Assembly (NCBI GenBank): GCA_024138025.1
Contig: JAMXBD010002832.1
Location: forward strand, 62,001-126,000
Reading direction: 5' to 3'
Length of the DNA stretch: 64,000 nt
Origin: Combretum micranthum
Taxonomy: Eukaryota > Streptophyta > Magnoliopsida > Myrtales > Combretaceae
Shown: piece after piece, positions 12,315 to 21,823 of the stretch
Numbering within the stretch: the stretch's first letter is position 1
Layout of the letters: the number at the start of each line of letters is the position of its first letter
The notes under the pieces: model-generated
What the model saw: the letters and a program-made list of their open reading frames with translations, nothing else
What the model was told of the DNA's origin: nothing
Database searches by the model: none
Made by a program: the position numbers and the translations under genes

Positions 12315-12505
12315 TGCACACAATATACTTGTAGGGAACCAAGTTCATCCCATCCTTCACAGCACTGACTATGCAACATTCTGCAACAGCATAGTAAGCG
12401 CTTTTCCCATAACATGGAACAGGGCAATCGATAAGAATCACAAGCTCATAGTCTGAAGATCCATATGCCTCATTTATCCTCGCAGCAGTCGTGTAAATCT
12501 CAGTT
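12308..12505 (-). pseudogene. Class II trehalose-6-phosphate synthase fragment (middle of synthase domain)
   Basis: The minus strand reads TEIYTTAARINEAYGSSDYE, then LVILIDCPVPCYGKSAYYAV and [20 protein letters not shown] with IVCR. This matches the GT20 synthase stretch that in plant TPS proteins reads RINE.FG...VLID.P..FYERVAYY..AECC.VTAVRDGMNL. It shows an intact local frame without stops until the junction. The kinase fragment follows at a shared GGCGAGGA-type word. About 170 residues expected between this piece and the one at 12681-13041 are replaced by about 175 bp of unknown sequence. Confidence 0.85.
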
Positions 12506-12680
12506 TTTGCTTCCTTTTCTCCACTAAGTGTTCAAGATTGCAAATTTGATTCTCACACTCAATTGTGCATCTAAATTTGAGCTCACTGTGCTCTGTAATC
12601 ATAGTGTTACTCAGACATTGTGGAGAGTACACCGTACTACAGACAGCAACAAAATGTGAAAATAGAATGAGGATATCTTC

Positions 12681-13041
12681 TATCACTTTATCAGCATATA
12701 TTTCGTTTGCAGATACATAAGCCTGCCAGAGTATACAATCAAATCGATCTCCATGATCTGGGCAAACAGGAGGCATATAATGGAAAATGGGTCACAGCTG
12801 CTATTTATAGAAGCCAAGATAAAACTTTTTCTGCAGATCACGGGGTAGAAATGTTGGGACACAATTAAACTCCTCCAACAATTTCTGAGCGACTTCTTCC
12901 TATTCGTGCACCTCAACTTCAACCTTGAGGGATCCCACATAAAGAATTTCACCATCAGATGAGAACCCATCTTTCAGCTGTAATAAAATAGAATCCTCAT
13001 CATAACTGAAACACCATTTTCCTGATTCTGTATCCCTTCTA
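12681..13041 (-). pseudogene. Class II trehalose-6-phosphate synthase fragment (N-terminal part of synthase domain)
   Basis: The minus strand reads KWCFSYDEDSILLQLKDGFS, then EILYVGSLKVEVEVHE, a stop, EEVAQKLLEEFNCVPTFLPR, QKKFYLGFYK, a stop, a further stop where W is expected in QLWPIFHYM, then PDHGDRFDCILWQAYVSANE. This is the N-terminal GT20 region of plant class II TPS. The three in-frame stops sit where Gln (CAG to TAG), a family-variable residue, and Trp (TGG to TGA) are expected. Class II TPS proteins are mostly regulatory in trehalose-6-phosphate metabolism. This copy is a transposon-borne fragment. Confidence 0.88.
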
Positions 13042-13045
13042 GCTT

Positions 13046-13570
13046 CCCAACTTCCAATTTCTGAGAAGGCATCTTTGTGTTCGTCTTATGGTTTCCAATA
13101 AGCATAAATCAAATGGTAATCATGAGTCCACTTAATGGAGACACCACTATGTCGATGAAATGAGCTACTAGCCAAGGTACTGCAATAGGGAAAAGAGAAT
13201 GATCAGGCATCGGCAGTGCCATATTCTGTTTCAAGCAGGATCCGGATCCAGAATAAACTAAGCTGTTGCAGCTTGTAATGGATTTTTAATGACAAATCAA
13301 CCACGTGCTTGGATGAAATTGCTTGACCATGTTTACAAAATCATAGATTACTTGGATGTTTACTGGACTAAATATGCACTGTGTAAGGGGCACGGATGGC
13401 TGTGCATTCAAACCGTTGACCATTGATTTCAATAATGGGGCAATATGCCCCCTGAGTGCTATCTTACACGGAACTCCATAGCATTTTCTCAAGCTAAACC
13501 ATTCAAATCACATCATGAACATTGTTCAACGCTGCAATTACCATGTGCTGCAATCTCCAAAAGAACATCA
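13046..13570. other. Cargo segment, not recognised
   Basis: An open frame on the minus strand (13286-13492) and an overlapping frame reading CPIIEINGQRFECTAIRAPY look coding-like in composition, but I cannot assign a family. This stretch may hold further captured exon pieces. Confidence 0.35.
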
Positions 13571-13574
13571 ACCC

Positions 13575-13862
13575 ATTGCACATGCTTTGCCACTATTAAT
13601 TCTCAATAAAGTCAACTGTAGGCAACAGTCATGAAATCAATAGGATTCATATCTTCTTGTTTTTTATAGCTTGATCGATTGAAAGTCCATTCAAGTTCTT
13701 CTCAATATGTTCGGCTCTTATTGAACTGTTCTGATTTCCATATATTTTGGGGTCAAGAGTGCTCTTAGGAGGGAACTCTTGGAGGCAAGTGATGACAACT
13801 GGGTTCAACCCAACAAGCATTTCTCGTGCAAACTCTTCATTTGTCCTCCACGCATATAATAT
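13575..13862 (-). pseudogene. Plant lipoxygenase fragment
   Basis: From 13853 the minus strand reads [20 protein letters not shown], then [40 protein letters not shown] and QAIKNKK, a highly conserved part of plant lipoxygenases (family form [19 protein letters not shown]). After a stop near 13648 the frame shifts and decayed LLPTVDFIEN is readable, in line with the family's F(I/L)LDYHD..LP stretch. The iron-binding histidines lie in a later part of the protein that is not present. Intact lipoxygenases oxidise polyunsaturated fatty acids. This is one exon-sized fragment. Confidence 0.87.
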
Positions 13863-14889
13863 GCTTTTTTTTTTACCAAAAAAGGAAACCTATCTAAATA
13901 ATACCTAGAGCGAAAATAGATGAGCGGACGAGATTAATGCCACAGACGGCATATAAAAAGGATTATCCTGTGAAAAGATATGACATGAAGAAAAGTTACT
14001 AAAAATAGTAAAAACGCGGTTTTGAAGGCATAAACGAAGGAATTTGGCCGAAAACCGGCTTGGGTCATAAGCAAAGCTCATGAGTATTGCTCGTTGGGCC
14101 GTTTCCCTTCAGAATATGGTCTCGCTCGGTAAAAATCCAAAACTCCCCAAAATTACAAAACTGCCATTGACACTAGTCCGACCCTTGTCTGTAACATCAG
14201 ATTCCTCCTCCTCTTCTTCTTCTTCTTGTTATTGCCTATGAATTTCAAAATTACAAAATGCAACTCAATTGAATTTCACAATTTGGGCCCTTCAATATTC
14301 TTGCTACAAGTAAAGCGGAAATCTCCTCTGCTATCTTCGAGTAGACAGACCCATGTCTAAACCGAGCGATGTAATTACAGGCAACGGGGCATCGTTCAAC
14401 AGCAATTTCTGAGCCTTGTAAGACACAGATGACTCCTTTCTGTCTCGTTGGATTACAGAGATTCATGCCTTCCTTTAAGCGCGTGTGTGATACGCACGAA
14501 TTGGGTCGCATGGCATGTACCACGCATACGACCCCTCCCTCCATCTTCATCCTGCAAACCTGCAAATCTCCGTTTTCATCATGTCTCCAGGTCTGCAAAT
14601 CTGCAGATTTCCATTTTCATCATGTCTGTAGGGACAGTTGTCACCATTTGATTGCCATAGTACAACATATTGCCCCATTTATACCAGCACAAATGACATC
14701 TCTTTGCTTTCTTACCCCAATCTGCAAATCTAATTTAATTTTTTTTTTGATATATACAGCTCTATATATCACCGAGCAATCTCACATCCATTGCCCTTCT
14801 TTTTCTTATCTGTCTTCTCTTGTTTCATCTTCTTTTTTTTTCTGTTTTCATCTTCTGTTTTCTTATCTGTCTTCTTCCGAACGAAGATC
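13863..14889. other. Cargo segment with one unassigned open frame
   Basis: A minus-strand open frame of 115 codons (14251-14598) contains several cysteines and no recognisable domain. A poly-T run (13866-13875) and a TCT/TTC microsatellite (14203-14227) precede it. Overlapping plus-strand frames here are rich in Phe/Ser/Cys and look like shadows of pyrimidine-rich sequence. No function can be proposed. Confidence 0.35.
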
Positions 14890-15100
14890 CCATTTGTCCA
14901 CACCGAGCAATCTCACCATCCATTTCAGAAACTCTCTGATGCACAATACGTGCCTCCTCTACACTCTCTGTATGGAGTCCATGATCAACAATGATTGCTA
15001 GTAAACCATCAACAAACCCACATTTGTTGCAAGTGGCATCCAGGCCTTCAATTTTCCGAGCAGCAGCAAGTATGCATAAAGCCGTGCTATCAGGGCCTTC
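14890..15100 (-). pseudogene. tRNA(Ile)-lysidine synthase-like (TilS/MesJ, PP-loop ATPase) fragment
   Basis: The minus strand reads GPDSTALCILAAARKIEGLD and then GFVDGLLAIIVDHGLHTESV followed by EEARIVHQRVSEMDGEIAR. This fits the N-terminal PP-loop domain of TilS, whose hallmark is SGGxDS and, further on, VDHGLR..S..EA..V. The first Ser/Gly of the SGGPDS loop are replaced by Ile-Glu. TilS modifies the wobble cytidine of tRNA-Ile in bacteria and plastids; plants carry a nuclear gene. Only about 65 codons are here, open and in one frame, then the similarity ends abruptly. Confidence 0.68.
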
Positions 15101-15534
15101 AATTTTTTTTTGTTTTGCTTGTCTTGTTGTTTGGTCCTTGTTACTCAATATATCTATACTCCCCTTACAATACCGTTTACTTTCAGTTGCAGCTTGAATT
15201 TGAAGACGAATCTTGTTGCTGTTGGAATTTGAAAGTAAGGAATCCGGGTCGAGTGCTGTTGAGCAGCTGTTCTAATTTTCATAACCTGTATTCCAAAACT
15301 TGGTCCAGTGGAGCTGATGGGCCCAGATGCATGGCTGCTCCGAGGCAAAACAATGCCAAGTTTGTCAACAGCAGTCAAACACTTAAAGATTATCCATCAA
15401 TCTCCAGGTGATGAGCTGTACTTGTAATCTTCTTCATTCATACAATAGTACTGTGAATCTCATGCACTCTCGCTGCCTCCTTCGCAATTATTTCAACCAT
15501 TCCTCTAGCAGTATCGGGAAGTTCTAGTAAGGGA
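15101..15534. other. Cargo segment, not recognised
   Basis: Both strands are open for 70-140 codons (14995-15411 plus; 15154-15378 minus), but no motif is identifiable. No function proposed. Confidence 0.3.
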
Positions 15535-16170
15535 AATTGCCAATACAATGTTGGTGAGTATCACATGTGGCTACAAAATCATACACCTTACTGTTCATCC
15601 CATCGAATATAGGTTGTTAGCAATTCTTCTATAATCTAAAAGCTCCAGAATGTCTCCCTTCAGAAGTGGCATGATGTTCATGCAGAACAGTAGATAAAAT
15701 GAGAAAAGCTGTGATATTGCAAGCCTTGACCCATAGAATATGACATCTCTCTTCAGACAGTAACTAGGATACTTGCAGGATGAGCCTTTAATTTTGATAT
15801 GATGTCACATAATGTGTGGTCTTCAAATAAAGGCATAAGTGCAGTTGTTTTCTTCGACAAATAATGAATGATTTCAAAGTCGTACCCAAGTAACTTTGCT
15901 AGCTAGTTTTATCTGACCTTGAGTAGCAATGTATTGACGGATATAGTGTTTCAAGTTTCTCTCGTCAATCTTTACAAGTGGTTTGCAACCCAAAAGATAT
16001 TGATGCCAATGTTCAATTGACAAAACAAGTGCTATCTATTCTTTCTTGTATGTTAACTTCAAAAGTCTTCTCCAATAAGGCTTTGCTTAAATAGGCCTCT
16101 GGATGATCACATTGCATGAGGATGCCATCTATTCCATGTTATGATGCATCACATTCAACATCAGGGTAGT
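15535..16170 (-). pseudogene. Foreign Ty3/gypsy pol fragment (RNase H and integrase finger) inside the Tat element
   Basis: From 16160 down, the minus strand reads VECDAS, GILMQ, AYLSKALLEKTFEV and, after frame changes, decayed YLLG and KDWREKLETLYP-like text, the gypsy RNase H. At 15700-15540 it reads LLEHHATSEGRHSGAFRL and then MNSKVYDFVATCDTHQHC, an integrase HHCC finger. Many stops are present. The sequence differs from the host element's own pol at 21107-24603 and belongs to another gypsy lineage, so it is cargo or an older nested insertion. Confidence 0.65.
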
Positions 16171-16413
16171 GTTTGTACCTCTAGGAGTACATCAGCCACC
16201 ATTACCTTTTAGTCAGAAGCTCTGCTTTGAAATGCGTTCTGATATCTTAGAGTTCTATCAAAAGTAGAAGTAGAATCGTGATGAAAAATTGTAAGGGTTT
16301 TCTCGTTTCTTCCTTATTCTTTAGAGCTCTGATTCCCATTATGTGGAATTATCCAAATGACCTCACTTTTAGTGTTTGTACCTCTAGGAGTCATCAGCGC
16401 CCATTGCCTTTTA
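16167..16413. repeat. Direct repeat of about 45 bp, two copies
   Basis: AGTGTTTGTACCTCTAGGAG at about 16169-16188 recurs at about 16371-16390. Both are followed by similar text ending in CCTTTTAGT (copies roughly 16167-16212 and 16369-16413, about 200 bp apart). It lies between the gypsy fragment and the PPR fragment and may mark a cargo junction. Confidence 0.6.
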
Positions 16414-16434
16414 GTTCCATCACTTTTGTTGATG

Positions 16435-16699
16435 CAATCCCACTACCATCATCTCACATACTGATAAATCAAAATATTGTAACAAATAACATCCTCTCTG
16501 GAGTCACCAGCTATTACCGAATCAAAACATATTCTTGCCTCTTCAATTGTTCTTGTTTTACAAATACCCTATAAAATAGAGTATGCTAATAGATCTAGAT
16601 TTAACCCGACAGATCTCATTTCATAAAGAAAGCTTAACGCTGCTTCTACGTGTCCATTTCTACACATAGTACATAGGAGCGCACGATATGAGATGATGC
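16435..16699 (-). pseudogene. Pentatricopeptide-repeat (PPR) gene fragment
   Basis: The minus strand reads ISYRALLCTMCRNGHVEAAL, then SFLYEMRSVGLNLDLLAYSI, a stop, GICKTRTIEEARICFDSVI, and DVICYNILI. This is two consecutive 35-residue PPR units (family pattern YNTLI.GLCK.G..EEAL.LF.EM...G..PD). PPR proteins bind organellar RNA. The single TAG replaces an expected N/D in 'LIxGICK'. Only about 90 residues remain. Confidence 0.8.
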
Positions 16700-17064
16700 T
16701 TAATAAAATGAAACTATTTCTAGGCATTTGGCCAATGCATCAGGAAATTGTAGATGTGAGTCATGTCTTGTCCATTTAATTCCTTTCCTGTTTGAAACTA
16801 ACTCATCTCATTTTCTTGCAATGCAGGGTTCTAGATTGAAGTGTTGGATCTTCACCACGTATCTTTTGACTTCGTTTTTACAAGTATGATTTTCTTGTTT
16901 ATGAACTTATATTAATGTCATCAACTATTAATGATTCTTGCGTTCAAGAAGAATACTCAAATTCATCATTCACATTCATCATGTGTTCCATTCATTCATC
17001 TAATGACCACGGTGCCTCATGATTTTTAAGACGAAGCTCTTTGTTGTCCATGTTTCGACCGCAT

Positions 17065-17300
17065 AAATGGCAATCTTGAGACCATGCACTGTACGATGAC
17101 ACTCTCAGCCGTCCGTGTCCCAAACTTCATGTGACAATCTTGGAACCGTACATTGCGTCCGTGTTCCATTCCTCACATGATGATCTTGGCACCGCACCGC
17201 ACCGCTATGAGAGAGGCTCTCCTCGGTTATTTGTGTCTCACTTTCCCATGCGACGATCTTGGAACCGCACCACTATAAGAGGAGGCTCTTTCTTATCTTG
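17065..17300. repeat. Degenerate tandem repeat, four copies
   Basis: The word GACGATCTTGGAACCGCACC and its variants occur four times, near 17069, 17131, 17179 and 17250, at 50-70 bp spacing. The last two copies share a longer tail (TATGAGAGAGGCTCT / TATAAGAGGAGGCTCT). The array lies 170 bp upstream of the PMD gene start and could include its promoter. Confidence 0.6.
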
Positions 17301-17465
17301 TGCACCCAGTCATTTGGTGAATGAATGAGATACTCTGGTAGCCGATGCACTTGTTGCATATGTCTCATGTCACATATTTGGGTTCATGATATTAGCTTCT
17401 CTTTTGATCTTGTATATGCATATAACTCCTTTATCATGTAGGTGCATAAAATAAACATCTTGAGG

Positions 17466-20425
17466 ATGGTGAAGGAAAATAGAAAGGGTCGATCTCGCAG
17501 TGGCAACCATACAGACAAAAGTAATGAAATATTGAGAATTCAGGTCATGTGCCAAAAGTTCCCTTGCCACGTAGTAAATGGCTTGATGCTACAATTCGAA
17601 ATGATTTTTTCTGGAAAGATATCAAAAAGAGGGATTTGTGTGCTCATCCTCCTAAAGATGGTGAATTTCATTTCATCCAACCAGAGCCCCGAGTAAGTGA
17701 TAGGAAGAACATAGATGAGAATTCCATTTTACGTTTCAGAAATGAAAGAAAGGAGCTTCCCCTTTCAGAGACAGTGTTTAGTTACCCAAAACAGATATTG
17801 CAAGGGTGGCAGTCATGGGTATATTACATTGTAAAGAATTCTCATTATAGGTCTCGTTTAGAAAGTAGGGATCAATTTTGCTATATGGATTTCTTCTAAA
17901 ATGGTTATCCGTTCTCAAAGTGTTGAAGCATGGCGAGCTATATTGGCACGTTGGAGCACATGTACACATACTTTTGTGACATCATGGGGTGAGATTACTC
18001 CAACCTTAGAAGATGTGTGCACACTGCTAAGTTTCCCTAGTTCTGGGTCAACTGATATTGTCACAGCTGAGATTTCAGAAGAGGATGAAAAATTGGTGGA
18101 AGTATTAGAAGCTGATAGACAAGAAGCGAGAGACAGTCGTAGACAAGCATCATTTTGTGCATGGATAAGACATTTTTTTGAGCACGAGAGGACTCGATCT
18201 AAAGCCCTCGGTATGGATGCGAGTAAGTATGCATTCCCTACTTTGTTTATTTATGCTTGAATGTCATCACTTCAATCTGACTTTATTTATAACCCACAAT
18301 TCATTTCAGGCATGAGTTAGAAGCTTTCATCGCTTGTTGGTTATCCATGTACGTGTTTCCCGGCGGGCCAGGAAAAGGTGTCAGTCCGCGATTTTTTAAC
18401 TTGGCAATTCGTCTTGCTCGTGGAGAACGAGTTGCCTTGGCGCCTTTTTATTTAGGGTCTTTATATCGGCGCTTGGACCTTTACAGTGAGACTTCAGTTC
18501 GATCAAAGGGGCGATATATCATTGTATCAAATGTAGATTTGGGATTTCTACACTTGTTTTTCAGCGAACATTACAAAAGATATCCAGGTGTACCTGTTGC
18601 AAAACCTGATCCTCCTGAACCTCGAGCTTGGGCTTGGGTTGATAGAAAGCCTTTGGGTTCATTACTTGATATTATAGATGATGCTCATGAGGTCGACTTT
18701 CGCCCTTATACAAAGGAATTGGAGGGATATGAGTGGTGCACAACATATTACCCTTCGGGTTCCAAGACCTTAGTGAATCTGATGGAATGTGGCGAGCAGC
18801 TTTCTGATGCTGAAGTAGTATATGTTCTTGGTGTACACCTCGAGGTTTGCCTGCGCTTCACGATTGGTGTGATTCTTCTACTGAGTTCTTGGAGCATAGA
18901 GTAATGTTGTACTCACCTCATCGGTTGCACGACAGTTTGGGTTTGATCAAGGTGTGCCTTCTATTGTGGCTATCGACACAGATTTTAATAGATGCTGTGA
19001 GGCAATTAGTCTTGAGAAACGCCATGAGCTCTATTGTGCTGTCAGACAGATGTTTTTTCCATCTATCAATCGCTCCGGTGTTGCATCAAGTGGATGGTTA
19101 ACGTATTGGACAGGGTGTCTTGAGGCATTCAAGAAATATACTCTTTCAGCTATAGATGACAGTTTGCCAGAGTCGGTCATTTATAAGTATGAGTTCCACT
19201 TTCAACTTCCAAAATGACAAGAATAACACTTCAGGAAAAGTGGTGATTGGGCGGACCATGCCTCCTGCATCAATCATCAGTCAAATCAAGCGTCCTCGCC
19301 TTTGTGAGGTATTAAATCTTGTTACTTAAGCTGTCTATACATGCACATACACACACATATGTATATCACAAGGTCAACTATAACTTTTGTTCATCATTGT
19401 TTATTTGCAGGACACAACTTTGAAAGGTGCATCTTCAGCTTCAGCGGGACAGTCGTCTAAGAGTAAACACAGTAGCAGTCATGATATTATTACTCAGACC
19501 GTTGATAATTCGACAGTAGGGTCTACTCTTCCAATTACACGACCTTTCCCTTGTCGATATGGTCAAGGAAAGGTGTTACAAACCAAGGATCACATAGTGA
19601 CTACTACTGATACAACCGAAGAGGAAGATGATAGTGAGGAGGTTGACTATGAATTGTCTCTTGTTAATGATGCCAGCATTGAGGGTAATCCTTCAGTAGA
19701 TGATTTAGAGATTTGCGAAGGCCCTTTTGCGAACGAGGAAGACCTTCGTCTTGATAGGATAATTGTTCAAGATGATCAAGAGCCTAGAAACATGGAAGAT
19801 GATTATCCTCAGGCTCATGATGGCTCATTAGTAGACCCTTCATTTTGCAATATCATAGTTGATGGCATTGCTCCCATTACTACTTCAGTTTCCAATGTAC
19901 TTGCCTCCCTCCATTAGTGGTGAATCACAGCAACGAAGAGCAGACAAGTCTATTGGAGTTGCAACTCATTTAGATGATACAACTTCATTTCACGGTTACA
20001 TCGTGCCATCTCACTTAATGGAGCCTTTACAGAGTCTTGCTACCATAGATAAGGAATTTTGGGTTGGTTCTTCTCTGCCAGGAACAGACTTGGCTAATGC
20101 AATGATGAAAATGCTCGGTGAAGCCATGCTGTTGATTGAGCGATCTTGGAATTCTTTGTCTAAGACTGAATTAGAGCAACTTGTCCAATGTGCTGAGGGG
20201 GCCCGTTTGTTACGATTCAAAGTTGATAGCTTATGGCCAATTGCTGACAAGGCTAAGAGGTGTCTAAATTATCATGAAGCGAAGATTCGCCATGAAAAAT
20301 TAATGATGAAGATGCAAGAACTTCGCCAAGAGGCTGAGGCAGCAAAGGCTGAGATGGAGGCTATGCTTGAAGGTGAAGACCTAGAGTCCAGAGTTCGCTC
20401 AGACATCAGGCATAGTTTAGATTAG
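17466..20425 (+). pseudogene. Plant mobile domain (PMD, aminotransferase-like) gene, antisense to the Tat element
   Basis: A likely start is ATG at 17466 (MVKENRKGRSRSGNHTDKSN). The frame then shifts near 17530 to PKVPLPRSKWLDATIRNDFF and again near 17895 to VIRSQSVEAWRAILARWS, HTFVTSWGEITPTLEDVCTL. The PMD continues with ARGERVALAPFYLGSLYRRL (18426 on), DVGFLHLF-type text and SGWLTYWTGCLEAFKKY, to 19217. The C-terminal part (19411-20425) is acidic, then has SLATIDKEFWVGSSLPGTDL and a coiled coil ending in an MKMQELRQEAEAAKAEMEA stretch. Apparent introns are 18223-18309 (GTAAGT...TTTCAG) and about 19310-19410 (GTATTA...TTGCAG). The first is one base out of phase, so there are several breaks. 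PMD proteins include host silencing factors MAIN/MAIL1 and versions carried by gypsy and Mutator elements. Confidence 0.82.
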
Positions 20426-21106
20426 CTGATATTTTCTCTTCAATTTCAAGAACAATTTGTTGTAACACCCTTTTCGGGTAAAAACATTGTTGGCTTGATT
20501 TGTCATTATTGTTGCTTGATATTGCTTGATTTTTGTTTATTAGTGAATAGTAAGTATCACTTGGTAACATGCTCATGCACCTAAGTAGCAATGCTTTTAC
20601 TTAATAGTGAATCATGAAGCAACAAATATTGTTACGATTACTGTGTTGCGCATCAGAGAGAACTCTCACTTGCCAGCAACGGTTTGATTCAAAGCTCTAT
20701 CATGTTGTAATTTATGCTCTTTAAAGAACATAAAATTCTTGTAGTAGTACGTTACAGTATAACTTTGCGTTAAGACTATATTTTTTTTTTCGCGAGCAAA
20801 GGCATTTTAATTTCACAAAGATTGTTAAGGGGGTATTACCCACTACTTAACCATTCCATCAAATACGATGATTAATATAACATACTTAGACAAAAGTCTG
20901 TATGCATGTATAGTGCCACGCGCTTAGTAAATTTGAACAATTACAAGCCGCATGAATGAATGAACGAATGTCGCGCGCATAGGAGACAAGTCTCTTACCA
21001 AGCAGCAGCAACATATAAATATAATGTATAATGAAATTGATTGGTGAAAGAATCATGTGAAAGCAAGCCCATATTATTCAAGTCATCATCATCACTGATC
21101 ATGCTA
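20426..21106. other. Spacer between convergent PMD gene and pol
   Basis: This 680-bp AT-rich stretch lies between the stop of the PMD frame (plus, 20425) and the stop of integrase (minus, 21107), so it holds the 3' ends of both transcripts. No frame or known motif was seen beyond a poly-T run (20781-20790). Confidence 0.5.
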
Positions 21107-21823
21107 TTACATGTGAAACTTCTTTACATATTGAAAATTTATAGGAGCTGTAATAGCATCAGTCTTTGGATTGAGGAGCTTGCAATACCCGCTATCATGG
21201 ACTTCATGTATAATGAAGGGACCTTCCCATTTTGGCGTGAACTTTGGCGCAGGTATACTTCGGCGCACATGCTCGGCTGCACGAAGTACAACATCACCCA
21301 CTTGAAATGACCTTTTCTTCACCAACCGATCGTAGGCCATACCAAGCTTGTGTTGGTAGTTGATCAAGTTGTTTTTGGCCATATCTCGTCTTTCATCTAA
21401 GGCTTCCAAGTCTATTATGCGTAAAGCATCTGGCTCAAGCTCAGCATTGATCGCTAATCGTGCTGAAGGGATCAGAACCTCTATAGGCACGACTGCTTCG
21501 GCACCATATACTAACGAAAAAGGTGTTGCTTGTGTTGGTCGCCGCTTTGAAGTCCTGTAAGCCCAAAGTGCTAGGGATAGTTTATCGTGCCATTCTTTAT
21601 GGTTATCGTGTACCATACGACTCAGAACTTTTAAAAGAGTCTTGTTCGTAGCTTCCGCTTGGCCGTTGCCCTTAGGGTAATAAGGGGTTGACTTTACATG
21701 ATCAATACCATATGATTCCAACAGTTGTCGAACATGTGAATTGATGAAAGGAGTGCCATTATCTGAAAGGATGCTTTGGAATCCCAAATCGGCATATAAT
21801 GTTCTCCTTAATGAAGCTTGCAA
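21107..21823 (-). CDS. Tat integrase, C-terminal half (catalytic D and E, C-terminal domain)
   Basis: This open segment carries LSDNGTPF with the second catalytic Asp (D21) and PKGNGQAEATNKTL with the catalytic Glu (E57), a D-35-E spacing as in retroviral-type integrases. Downstream come LWAYRTSKRRPTQATPFSLV, YGAEAVVPIEV, and a C-terminal region with FQVGDVVLR and FTPKWEGPFIIHEV. It ends CKLLNP...FHM at the natural stop. The first 20 residues are a frameshifted misreading: the real text in this window (FIKENIICRFGIPKH) is in another frame, between about 21773 and 21835. The protein would insert the element's cDNA. Confidence 0.88.
   Translation of the reverse strand: MQASLRRTLYADLGFQSILSDNGTPFINSHVRQLLESYGIDHVKSTPYYPKGNGQAEATNKTLLKVLSRMVHDNHKEWHDKLSLALWAYRTSKRRPTQATPFSLVYGAEAVVPIEVLIPSARLAINAELEPDALRIIDLEALDERRDMAKNNLINYQHKLGMAYDRLVKKRSFQVGDVVLRAAEHVRRSIPAPKFTPKWEGPFIIHEVHDSGYCKLLNPKTDAITAPINFQYVKKFHM

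Noticed and set aside
12080..13862. The kinase, TPS and lipoxygenase texts as functional genes
   Set aside because: Each covers only a small part of the protein, catalytic parts are missing, and frames contain stops or shifts.
14429..15001. 190-codon plus-strand open frame
   Set aside because: Rich in Phe, Ser, Cys and His from pyrimidine-rich DNA, no motif, and it overlaps the TilS-like frame on the other strand.
11204..17060. Helitron or Pack-MULE boundaries around the gene-fragment cargo
   Set aside because: I looked for a CTRR end with a hairpin and for long inverted ends near both edges of the cargo and saw none I could trust. The nested-transposon explanation stays open but unsupported.
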